DNA of 64,000 nt. Origin: Clostridiales bacterium Firm_09. GTDB lineage: Bacteria > Bacillota > Clostridia > Christensenellales > DTU072. The translations under genes were made by a program, and so were the position numbers. The stretch covers positions 186,001-250,000 of the forward strand of contig LVAO01000006.1 of assembly GCA_001604065.1 (NCBI GenBank), read 5' to 3'. Numbering within the stretch: the stretch's first letter is position 1; each line of letters opens with the position of its first letter. Shown here piece after piece: positions 55,874-64,000 of this stretch. Under the pieces are notes generated by a model. That model was given only the letters and a program-made list of their open reading frames with translations, made no database searches and was not told the DNA's origin.

Positions 55874-56522
55874 ATGCATCCTCATTCGCTTTGCGCAACG
55901 CCAGCGCGATATCAATTCTGTTGGTTGTGATATTATCGGGCTTCAAACCAATCAGTCTCTCAAGCAATGCATCGTCATCTACAGTATAGATGGATAGTCC
56001 GAGTCCGATTTCTTTGGCTTTTTTGACAAATTCATTGGAGGCATAAATATACGGAATATTGATGCCCTTGATTCTGTCGTTGTGGAAGCTGTCCAGATAT
56101 TCTTTGATTTTGGTCAGATTCTCCAGAGAAAGCGGAAATTTCCTCTTATAAAAAATCGTATTGACATAAGCCATACCGGCATCCAGATATTTGATATCCT
56201 TTGGCACAACAGATCCCGTAAAATAAACATGCTGTTCTGCTCCTTTGGCTTTTGCAAGGTCAAGAACGTGCCGGACAAGACCTTTTCGCTTGACATCGCA
56301 ATTGACCATCACATTATGTTCCTTGCAATAGTCAAACACAAACGATAAAGGCACTTTGCTTTTGGGGAAAAGCGAAGGCAGCATGTGCGCAAGATAAAGC
56401 GTCTTTCCTCGTTTCATGATATCGACTTCAATGGCATCCAATTTGTATTCGGCCATCTTCTTAAAATACCTGTATGTATTGCGTCCGGTCAGAAGCGCGC
56501 CTCCGTGCGCAGTGATAATCAT
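55863..56522 (-). CDS. Glycerophosphodiester phosphodiesterase family protein
   Basis: MIITAHGGALLTGRNTYRYFKKMAEYKLDAIEVDIMKRGKTLYLAHM; LSIYTVDDDALLERLIGLKPDNITTNRID. Confidence 0.85.
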   Translation of the reverse strand: MIITAHGGALLTGRNTYRYFKKMAEYKLDAIEVDIMKRGKTLYLAHMLPSLFPKSKVPLSFVFDYCKEHNVMVNCDVKRKGLVRHVLDLAKAKGAEQHVYFTGSVVPKDIKYLDAGMAYVNTIFYKRKFPLSLENLTKIKEYLDSFHNDRIKGINIPYIYASNEFVKKAKEIGLGLSIYTVDDDALLERLIGLKPDNITTNRIDIALALRKANEDAYEA

Positions 56523-56538
56523 AATCCACCTCCTGTTT

Positions 56539-57504
56539 TTATTGAATATAATATGGTGTCGCTATCAGCAGCCTTCTGGGCAAGCCGTCCACCCTGCCGT
56601 CGACCGCCAGTTGCATAAACCCTTTCTGGGCTTTCAGACTCAATTCCAATTGATTTTTTTCAAGCGGACAGATGCTCTGCCCTTGGGGAGTATACACATA
56701 TACTTTTTGAGGTTCAAACAACCGGCCGCTGTTGAAGCCTTTTTCGGCAGGAGGCTCAATACTTATGGTCAGAGTGTATTCTCCGGCCTCCGCTTCTTCT
56801 CCGATACAATATTTTTTGCCCGTTCCGTCTGATAATGTGGCATTCAGTCGGATGCCAAGCGAAACATAGCTTCTGCCGCGACGGATGGCCTCAAGCGCTT
56901 TTCGAGAATCCGGTTTCCCGTCCATGCCGAGAAATGTGGAGGCATACAATCCTCCGGAGCCGCCGTGCCAGTCCCTGCCGTAAACGCAGGCAAGCTTGCT
57001 GCCTTGCGCCGCCAGCGCGCGGTACCGCGCTTCGGCTCGGACATTGGTCGGCTCTGCCGAAGGGTCGGCATACGACCAGATTTCGTAATGTGTGAAATCT
57101 TTATAATCCTCTATTCCCCATTCGTCGCTTCCGCCGGTGCAGATGGGATAACCGATTCTGCAAGGATGCGCGATACCGACGCAACCGCCGTTCTGCTTGA
57201 CGAAGGCAGCTTCTTTTTGTACGGTGGAAGGACAGATTCTGCGCCAGTCAATGCCGAAATCTCCGCCTAAGACAGTGATATGGCCATAAAAAGTCGTCCA
57301 TTCGATACCCGGTATAAACACCAGTCCGCAATCATCCGCCGCCTCTTGCGCATAAGGCACACCGGTCGCCGTATTGTGATCGGTCAAAGCGAATCCGGTC
57401 AGTTTTTCTGATGCGACGTTCGCCGCAAGCTCCTGCGGCGCAAATCTCCCGTCGCTGTGCCGGGTATGCGCATGCAGTTCGAAAGGATAAAAATCAATCG
57501 CCAT
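56539..57504 (-). CDS. PHP domain-containing metal-dependent phosphoesterase
   Basis: FELHAHTRHSDGRFAPQELAANVASEKLTGFALTDHNTATGVP...FIPGIEWTTFYGHITVLG...GRDWHGG. Confidence 0.88.
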   Translation of the reverse strand: MAIDFYPFELHAHTRHSDGRFAPQELAANVASEKLTGFALTDHNTATGVPYAQEAADDCGLVFIPGIEWTTFYGHITVLGGDFGIDWRRICPSTVQKEAAFVKQNGGCVGIAHPCRIGYPICTGGSDEWGIEDYKDFTHYEIWSYADPSAEPTNVRAEARYRALAAQGSKLACVYGRDWHGGSGGLYASTFLGMDGKPDSRKALEAIRRGRSYVSLGIRLNATLSDGTGKKYCIGEEAEAGEYTLTISIEPPAEKGFNSGRLFEPQKVYVYTPQGQSICPLEKNQLELSLKAQKGFMQLAVDGRVDGLPRRLLIATPYYIQ

Positions 57505-57934
57505 AGACGCTCACCTCCGCGACAACCTTTTCTGAAAGAACCGCATGGGCAGAAAGCGTCACGGCCCATTCTCCCGCAACAATCTCCATCCTGTGAAAAC
57601 CGGGAGAGGAAAAAGTGGGACCGATTGTATATTCTGCATCATCCGCATGGCGATGCGCAGTCCCTGCAAGTCCCTCGGGAGAATCCACTGACAGCGTAAT
57701 AAGGTTGCTGAGCGGAAGTTCTGCTTCCGCCTGCGCCTCGTTTATTTGAAAACCGTATCGGGCATAGCATGCCTTTACAAGCTCAAGGGATTGCTGCCTG
57801 TCCTCCAGACGCTTGGGAGCATAGACATAGTGAAACCTGAGCTGACGAAAGGCTTTATCAATTGTAAACGGAAACCTATAATGTCCCGAAGTCATCCCGG
57901 GGGTCAGGACTGTTTCCAGCTTGTATAGCAGCAT
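57494..57934 (-). CDS. Hypothetical protein, translationally coupled to the PHP protein
   Basis: 146-aa ORF overlapping the PHP start by 11 nt, no frame competition, operon context. Confidence 0.65.
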   Translation of the reverse strand: MLLYKLETVLTPGMTSGHYRFPFTIDKAFRQLRFHYVYAPKRLEDRQQSLELVKACYARYGFQINEAQAEAELPLSNLITLSVDSPEGLAGTAHRHADDAEYTIGPTFSSPGFHRMEIVAGEWAVTLSAHAVLSEKVVAEVSVYGD

Positions 57935-57943
57935 CTCTGTTCC

Positions 57944-58360
57944 TCAGTCTTTCTGCAGTACCGGATTATCTCCCAGCACATAGCCGTTTGCGGTTGCATA
58001 TGCGACATTTGTACCCAGTTCGTCAAAAACTTCCATTTTATATAAAACCGTATGGCTGCCGGCATGAAGAGGCATTGCCTTTGCAAAAAGCACCTTCCCT
58101 TTGGGCGGTTTAAGAAATGTGATTCCGACGTTCTGGGATACCGTCCATTTTCCCATAGCGTTTGCATGTACGGCAAACGCAAAATCAGCGATGGTAAAAA
58201 TGAATCCTCCTTGCACGCCGTTGTTGGCATTAAGATGGTTGTCTGTCAGCTCCGCTTTGCAAAGCGCATACTCTCTGGTTACTTCGGCAATCTGTATTCC
58301 GTTATACAGACAATACCGGTCGCGTTTGAAAAAATTTCTTATTGTTTTGATGTCCGCCAT
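57944..58360 (-). CDS. PaaI-like hotdog-fold thioesterase (start MADIKTIRNFF)
   Basis: LTDNHLNANNGVQGGFIFTIADFAFAVHANAMGKWTVSQNVGITFLKPPKGKVLFAKA. Confidence 0.85.
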   Translation of the reverse strand: MADIKTIRNFFKRDRYCLYNGIQIAEVTREYALCKAELTDNHLNANNGVQGGFIFTIADFAFAVHANAMGKWTVSQNVGITFLKPPKGKVLFAKAMPLHAGSHTVLYKMEVFDELGTNVAYATANGYVLGDNPVLQKD

Positions 58361-58361
58361 A

Positions 58362-59957
58362 TTATTGTTTACCCCGGCGCTTCTTGCGCATGGTTTTCTC
58401 ATATTCTGCGTGCGCATTCTTGCGGGTGAATACCTTTTTTGCATATCCGCTCAAAAAGCGCCGGCCCTCGGCGACCGGAAACGGAGCATAATTGATACCC
58501 ATACGATCAAGGGCGACCATACGTTTGCTCAATCTTTTGCAGAAATCCTGATAATCCCTTTTTTCTTCCGGCGTCCATGCGACTTCGGACAGTGCTTCCA
58601 TACGCGGAAACAGCTGAAAATCCAGTCTTTCCGGCGTAGGTACCCATTCGGTCCACAAAGCGCCTTCTAAACCCAGCACGGATTCTTCTTTGAGATACAA
58701 GTCCGCGATGTCGAAGCGGTAGGTATCCGACAGCTTGACCATGGCATAGGGCATATCGAAATAGAATGCCTGATGCTTGCTGATGATAAGCTTTCTGCCA
58801 TCCTCTGCCTGTTTTTCTACATTCCTGTCCCTTGCCGGGACCCAATACTGTGCAATGACGCTGCGCTCAAGGTTGTCCGCCATCAGTATTTCGTTCCAGC
58901 CAATCATCGTCCGGCCCTTGCGTTTGAGATACAAAGCAATCTTGTTATGGAAGTAGCCTTGCAGTCCCTCTTCGTCCTTCAGTTTGTTGTCTTTGATGCT
59001 CTTTTGGCAAACCGGACATTTCTTCCATTCTTTTTTTGCCGCTTCGTCGCCGCCGATATGAAAATAGGGCGCGGGAAAAAGCTCGCATATTTCGTCTATC
59101 ACATCATAAATAAAACGATACGTGCTTTCTTTGCCCGCACAAGCAATGATATCGGTATGGTCGGAGTGCCGGACGGAAGGCTCGATGGCTCTGTTGCCGC
59201 AGCTCAGTTCCGGATAAGCGGCAACCGCGGCCGCAAAATGTGCGGGCATGTCGATCTCGGGCACAATCATGATGTTTCGCTCCTTGGCATAGGCGACGAT
59301 ATCTTTTATTTGCTCCTGTGTATAATATCCCTGATATTCTATCCAGCTTACCACGTTGGGCTTGCCCCAGGCAAGCGTCTGCGTCCCTCTTCTTTTTCCG
59401 CCGACCTCGGTGAGAAGAGGATATTTCTTGATTTCAATCCGCCAGCCTTCATTGTCGGTAAGATGCCAATGAAAGACGTTCAGCTTGTACATGGACATCC
59501 GGTCCAAAAGCTTTTTTACGGTTTCGACTCCGAAAAAATGCCTGCTCTCGTCCAGCATGATGCCGCGCCAACCCAAACGCGGCCTGTCGGTCACAGAAAT
59601 CGCGTGCATGGTAAGGATTTCGGGCGCTTCCGGAACATCCATGCAAAACAACTGGCGAAGCGACATCACCGCATAAAATGCACCCGCGTAACCGCTTGCA
59701 TAGATTGTCAGGCTGTCCGTGCTGCACTCGATGCGGTATCCTTCTTTCGGCTGCACGCGGTCATATAAGAATCTGACAACCGCGTTTTTGCTGAGAACAT
59801 TGTGGATTTTATAACCGCAAACTTTTTCGATGAGTGAAATGAACAGATCCTTGGCTCTGGCAAGCTCTGCATCCGCGTATACAGTTGTAGAATTGTTGAT
59901 GACAAATTCTCCGTATTTCTCTTCGCTCTTATAAGGCAGTGGAATAAGGTTCAGCAT
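58362..59957 (-). CDS. GH20 beta-N-acetylhexosaminidase (no signal peptide)
   Basis: GWRGIMLDESRHFFGVETVKKLLDRMSMYKLNVFHWHLTDNEGWRIEIKKYPLLTEVG...YFHIGGDEAAKKEWKKCPVC. Confidence 0.95.
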   Translation of the reverse strand: MLNLIPLPYKSEEKYGEFVINNSTTVYADAELARAKDLFISLIEKVCGYKIHNVLSKNAVVRFLYDRVQPKEGYRIECSTDSLTIYASGYAGAFYAVMSLRQLFCMDVPEAPEILTMHAISVTDRPRLGWRGIMLDESRHFFGVETVKKLLDRMSMYKLNVFHWHLTDNEGWRIEIKKYPLLTEVGGKRRGTQTLAWGKPNVVSWIEYQGYYTQEQIKDIVAYAKERNIMIVPEIDMPAHFAAAVAAYPELSCGNRAIEPSVRHSDHTDIIACAGKESTYRFIYDVIDEICELFPAPYFHIGGDEAAKKEWKKCPVCQKSIKDNKLKDEEGLQGYFHNKIALYLKRKGRTMIGWNEILMADNLERSVIAQYWVPARDRNVEKQAEDGRKLIISKHQAFYFDMPYAMVKLSDTYRFDIADLYLKEESVLGLEGALWTEWVPTPERLDFQLFPRMEALSEVAWTPEEKRDYQDFCKRLSKRMVALDRMGINYAPFPVAEGRRFLSGYAKKVFTRKNAHAEYEKTMRKKRRGKQ

Positions 59958-59959
59958 TT

Positions 59960-61327
59960 CTATCTCTCCGACAATTTTTTATAGCTCTGTCTCTCCGCCA
60001 CCGCCATATAAGCAGGACGAATGATCTTGCCGTTGTTGCTCAGTTCTTCGATACGATGTGCGCTCCAGCCCGCCATACGTGAGACGGCGAACATGGGTGT
60101 AAACAATTCGATGGGCAATCCCAGCATTTTGTATACAAGACCCGAAAAGAAATCAATATTCGCCGATACGCCTTTATACATGCGGCTTCTTTCGGCAATG
60201 ATTTCGGGAGCAATCTTTTTTACCATGAGGTAAAGCTCGTATTCTTCGGACAACCCTTTTTCTTCGGCCAGATCGCGGACGTAGTTTTCTAAAATCAACG
60301 CTCTCGGATCGGATACGGAATAGATCGCATGGCCGATGCCGTAGATAAGGCCCTTTCTGTCAAAGGCTTCTTTTTTTAGGATACGCACAAGATAATCCCT
60401 GACTTCGGACTCGCTTCGGGTGCGGATGCTGCTCTTGAGGTCCTCCATCATTCTGATTACCTTGACATTGGCGCCTCCGTGCCGCGGGCCTTTGAGAGAA
60501 CCAAGAGAAGCCGCAACGGTTGAATAGGTATCGGTGCCAGAACTGCTTACAACATGCGTGGTAAAAGTAGAGTTGTTGCCGCCGCCATGCTCGGCATGAA
60601 GAACGAAACATATATCAAGGAGTTTTGCCTCCAGATGCGTAAATTTGCTGTCATGGCGGAGAAGATGCAGAATATTCTCTGCCATACTCAGATTCTTGTC
60701 GCTGTTATGAATGATCAGGCTCCCGCCGTCATGGTAATGCTTGTATACCTGATAACCATAAACCGATATGAGCGGCAGCTGGGATATAAGCTGCAGGCAT
60801 TGCCTCAGAACGTTGGGAAGTGAAATATCGTCCGCCTGTTCGTCATAGGCATAGAGCGTCAGTACGCTGCGCGCAAGCACATTCATCATATCGATGGAAG
60901 GTTTTTTCATGATGATATCCCGTACAAAATTGGGCGGAAGCGAACGGAAGGAAAACAGCAAAGAACAGAATTCTTTATATTCTTCCATGTTCGGCAATTT
61001 TCCGAACAGAAGCAGATAAATGACTTCTTCAAAGCCGAACCGTCCTTCTTGGACAAAGCCATCAACAATTTCTTCTATGGGGATACCCCTGTAATAAAGC
61101 TCCCCCGGTTTGCGGATCAGACTGCCGTCCTCTTCTTTGCTGTAAGCGTTGATTTCACTGATTTCGGTAAGCCCGGCAAGTACGCCGCGGCCATCCAGAT
61201 CGCGCAATCCCCTTTTCACATCATATTTGTTGTACAAAAGAGTGTCAATCTGAGTACTTTTACCGGCCTGCTCTGCAAGCCTGCTGATGAGCGGCATATT
61301 GTTTTTTATCATATTGTCATAATCCAT
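59960..61327 (-). CDS. Citrate/2-methylcitrate synthase
   Basis: RGLRDLDGRGVLAGLTEISEINAY...YRGIPIEEIV...LHAEHGGGNNSTFTTHVVSSSGTDTYSTVAASLGSLKGPRHGGANVKV...GIGHAIYSVSDPRA. Confidence 0.93.
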   Translation of the reverse strand: MDYDNMIKNNMPLISRLAEQAGKSTQIDTLLYNKYDVKRGLRDLDGRGVLAGLTEISEINAYSKEEDGSLIRKPGELYYRGIPIEEIVDGFVQEGRFGFEEVIYLLLFGKLPNMEEYKEFCSLLFSFRSLPPNFVRDIIMKKPSIDMMNVLARSVLTLYAYDEQADDISLPNVLRQCLQLISQLPLISVYGYQVYKHYHDGGSLIIHNSDKNLSMAENILHLLRHDSKFTHLEAKLLDICFVLHAEHGGGNNSTFTTHVVSSSGTDTYSTVAASLGSLKGPRHGGANVKVIRMMEDLKSSIRTRSESEVRDYLVRILKKEAFDRKGLIYGIGHAIYSVSDPRALILENYVRDLAEEKGLSEEYELYLMVKKIAPEIIAERSRMYKGVSANIDFFSGLVYKMLGLPIELFTPMFAVSRMAGWSAHRIEELSNNGKIIRPAYMAVAERQSYKKLSER

Positions 61328-61394
61328 AGCTGCCTCCTTTAAGATATTGATAACTCAACCGCCCTATCGCAAGGCGAATCACACTTTGTCCGGA

Positions 61395-64000
61395 TTATCT
61401 TTTTGTGCGCCGTCTGAGTCCCAATCTGTCGCTTATCATATCCAGCGCGAATACGGCAATCACCAGAAGTATGACTACTCCGCCCAGAATTATGAATGTG
61501 TAATCGGGAGGATTGACAATCCCCACCATTGCACAATCCTCCATATCAAAGATCAGATTGTTGCCTTCTCTGCGGACATTTTGGGCAAGCCGCAGCATTC
61601 CGTCCTCCGATACAAGCACGACATAGAATTTTTTGGATTCTCTGAGCCTTGCGGGAATTTCTATATAGGCTTGTCCCGCCTCAAGAACGGCGTCCTCGCC
61701 GTCAATCGTATAATCGATGGCATACAGGCGGGATACCTGCACATTGCCCATCCTGTTGAGCGTCCTGAGGGTGTCAAGCTGACGGTTGAGATCTGTAAAC
61801 AACGATTTATTGGCATTTTTATTGAGCTCTTCGACCGTCAGAGCGGATTGGAAATCAAAACTGCCGAGTATGGTCAGCTTCTGAACTTCAGAAGACAGTA
61901 TTGTCTTGGTCACGGATTGCCTGCTCGTACGGTAAGTAATCTGATAGTTCTCCGAAACCGCACCGAACGGAGTAATTTCGTAATTGCCCGGTTCTGTATG
62001 GAATATCACGTCGGGTTTAACCAACAGGTTATCCGGACCTTCGCCGCGAACAAAGCCTTCGTATATGAAATTCTTGAGCGGCATCTGCGTTTCGCCCAAT
62101 TCAATATCTTCCAGATAAATAAGAAGCGGGGCCTTTTGTACCACAATGTTCAGAACAAGAGCGTCTGTTTCTGCGCTATTGTGATAGAACGTATAATTGG
62201 CGTTTTCTATTGACAGCGTGAAGGTGTATTCGCCCGCTTCAAGCATATGGTTCCTTTCTTGAAGTACATTCTGCCCGTCCACCTGTTTCAAAATGCTGTA
62301 AACAGCCTGCTCGCCAAGGACATCGCCTTCCAATACGTTGCCCAACGCATAATTGATGCGCTGCTCGCGTCCGGTATAAACAAAATCCAGCGTTGCAAAG
62401 ACCGGTTCTATGCGTCTTTTTTTAAGCTGAACCGTCAATTGTATCTCCACAGAGGCACAGTTGTTCTCAAGTCTGTCAACATTGTAATCGGCTGCCGGAG
62501 TAAACAATGCGCTGAATGTTGAACTTGCAGAAGAAGGTCTTGCAGTACTGTCCAGCCAGACAAGAGAGCCGGCAACCGTTCTTGTCTCGCCCGAAACGGT
62601 AACCCGCATCACGGCGGAAGGTGAAATTATGCCGATATTGTCCCCATACGCCACTTCCAATGCCGGCTGTGAAACAAGAACAGGCTTTGCTTTATTGATG
62701 GTCAGCGTACCTTGCTGGAAGGATAGCTTGTAATCCGCCGTCAGCAGAATATTGGACTCGAAATAATAATAAACTCCGTAATTGTTGGAAAAAGCATAGT
62801 ATGCCTTTTCGCCGGCCTGTCTTATAAGAAGGGGTTTTGTGCTGTCCTTCGGCCTGACGACATCTTCCTGATTGTCCCACGGAGCCAGTCCCGCTACGTT
62901 GTAAATAGATCGGGTATCCGGATCCGGCTGCCCGAATATTTTTGTTTGGGAAACAACGCTGATGGTCAACGTCTTTTGAAGAATACGATATTCGCCGGTA
63001 GAAAATTCTATATCATAATTGGTATTTAAAGCCATCACTTCGGAGGGATTGACGCAGAAGATCGGATAATAATTTGTGCCGTAGCGGACATGGATACCTT
63101 CTTCACGCGCCAGGACAACACCCGTCAGCGCCACAGGAAGCGGTGTATTGCCTTCGTAGACAGAATAGGTAAGCACAAGATCCGAAGGCAGATTGCCGGC
63201 TGATCTGCCATAAGTCTGTTCTTTGTTGTCGGGGACCAGTCGGACCGCTCTTTTTGTAACTGTCAGAATCGGATCCGGATTGATCAGAGAATAATCAAAA
63301 ACATAGCCTTCGGACGTTGCATCTGTCCCGATGTGAAGCGTATATTGTCCGACATTGTATTTTTTATATGGATTGAGCGTTTCGTCGACATTTATGCCGG
63401 TGATTCTGATTGTGGGAGGCACAAAAGCATCCGGTACGCTTTTGCCGACATCCCTTGCGGCCCAGCCGGAAAACACATACAGGATATCATTGAGAACATT
63501 TCCGTAAATCTTTGTGATATCCGGCACATCAATGGTGAGGACAGCTTTTTCTACCTTCACATGGCAATTAGGTGTGACAACGGGATAATAATTATCGTCA
63601 CCGGCTTTTGATGCCGAAAGATAGATGTCCCCGCCCCCCGTAAATTCCAGTTTGTTGCCATCCACAATGACCGCATTGCCCGAAAGAACCGAAAAAACCT
63701 CCTGACCGGATGCATTGACGGGAACGTTGGCAAGCGAAAGCGTACGCGGCGCATCACCATAAACAAAAGGACCGGTGAGAGCGGATATCGTCACTCCCGT
63801 CTGCATGGCCTTTGACATTGTCAAAGAAAATGTGCGTGTGCTCTCGCTCGCATAATAGTTTCCTCCCTGCGGGAGCGTAACCAGCACCGTATAATTGCCG
63901 GCATTGACAAGTTCCCCCGGTCGGGAATCACTGCCGGAACCCGGAATAAGCGTATAGGTAAAGCAGTCGTAAGCGACTTCGCGCTGAATACCCAGATAAT
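61395..64000 (-). CDS. Large MBG-domain surface protein with C-terminal TM anchor; 5' end beyond window
   Basis: Frame stays open to 64000 (...YLGIQREVAYDCFTYTLIPGSGSDSRPGELVNAGNYTVLVTLPQGG); MBG-like modules ITKIYGNVLNDILYVFSGWA, QTKIFGQPDPDTRSIYNVAG; C-terminal TM YTFIILGGVVILLVIAVFALDMI and RLGLRRRTKR tail. Confidence 0.88.
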   Translation of the reverse strand, partial: YLGIQREVAYDCFTYTLIPGSGSDSRPGELVNAGNYTVLVTLPQGGNYYASESTRTFSLTMSKAMQTGVTISALTGPFVYGDAPRTLSLANVPVNASGQEVFSVLSGNAVIVDGNKLEFTGGGDIYLSASKAGDDNYYPVVTPNCHVKVEKAVLTIDVPDITKIYGNVLNDILYVFSGWAARDVGKSVPDAFVPPTIRITGINVDETLNPYKKYNVGQYTLHIGTDATSEGYVFDYSLINPDPILTVTKRAVRLVPDNKEQTYGRSAGNLPSDLVLTYSVYEGNTPLPVALTGVVLAREEGIHVRYGTNYYPIFCVNPSEVMALNTNYDIEFSTGEYRILQKTLTISVVSQTKIFGQPDPDTRSIYNVAGLAPWDNQEDVVRPKDSTKPLLIRQAGEKAYYAFSNNYGVYYYFESNILLTADYKLSFQQGTLTINKAKPVLVSQPALEVAYGDNIGIISPSAVMRVTVSGETRTVAGSLVWLDSTARPSSASSTFSALFTPAADYNVDRLENNCASVEIQLTVQLKKRRIEPVFATLDFVYTGREQRINYALGNVLEGDVLGEQAVYSILKQVDGQNVLQERNHMLEAGEYTFTLSIENANYTFYHNSAETDALVLNIVVQKAPLLIYLEDIELGETQMPLKNFIYEGFVRGEGPDNLLVKPDVIFHTEPGNYEITPFGAVSENYQITYRTSRQSVTKTILSSEVQKLTILGSFDFQSALTVEELNKNANKSLFTDLNRQLDTLRTLNRMGNVQVSRLYAIDYTIDGEDAVLEAGQAYIEIPARLRESKKFYVVLVSEDGMLRLAQNVRREGNNLIFDMEDCAMVGIVNPPDYTFIILGGVVILLVIAVFALDMISDRLGLRRRTKR

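Overview
The window looks like a 64 kb chromosomal segment of a Gram-positive Clostridia-type bacterium (taxonomy inferred from hprK, the YqfC/YqfD sporulation proteins and gene order). From left to right it contains: (1) the 5' end of the S10 ribosomal protein operon (rpsJ-rplC-rplD-rplW-rplB', minus strand), with a strong promoter and a structured leader holding competing and pseudoknotted pairings; (2) uxaC, an alpha/beta hydrolase, a YhhN-like protein, a GPH-type MFS transporter, tRNA-Arg(CCT), an aldo/keto reductase and ppdK; (3) a compacted yqfC-yqfD-pgpH-(ybeY::era fusion)-yqzL-recO cluster, with a pgpH that lacks its extracellular domain; (4) pepF, a hypothetical membrane protein and dnaB; (5) a PE-LIG-POL LigD with no Ku in the window; (6) uvrC-HAD-hprK, a MATE transporter and tRNA-Glu(CTC); (7) an 11.1 kb ORF for a 3710-aa lipoprotein built from Ig-like (Big_3-like), MBG-like and LamG-like modules, plus a 1.4k-aa paralogue and a third, truncated, C-terminally membrane-anchored relative at the right edge; (8) a Y1/HUH (REP-type) transposase homologue whose HUH motif has degenerated; (9) a catabolic operon of class III aminotransferase, FGGY kinase, a catalytically degenerate class II aldolase paralogue, an intact class II aldolase and an MFS transporter; (10) a glycan operon with citrate synthase, GH20, hotdog thioesterase, PHP, GDPD, Gfo/Idh/MocA and six-hairpin glycosidase genes. 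The best candidates for something undescribed are the rpsJ leader RNA, the aldolase plus pseudo-aldolase operon, the HUH-degenerate protein and the giant MBG surface proteins. No CRISPR array, prophage or intact mobile element was seen.
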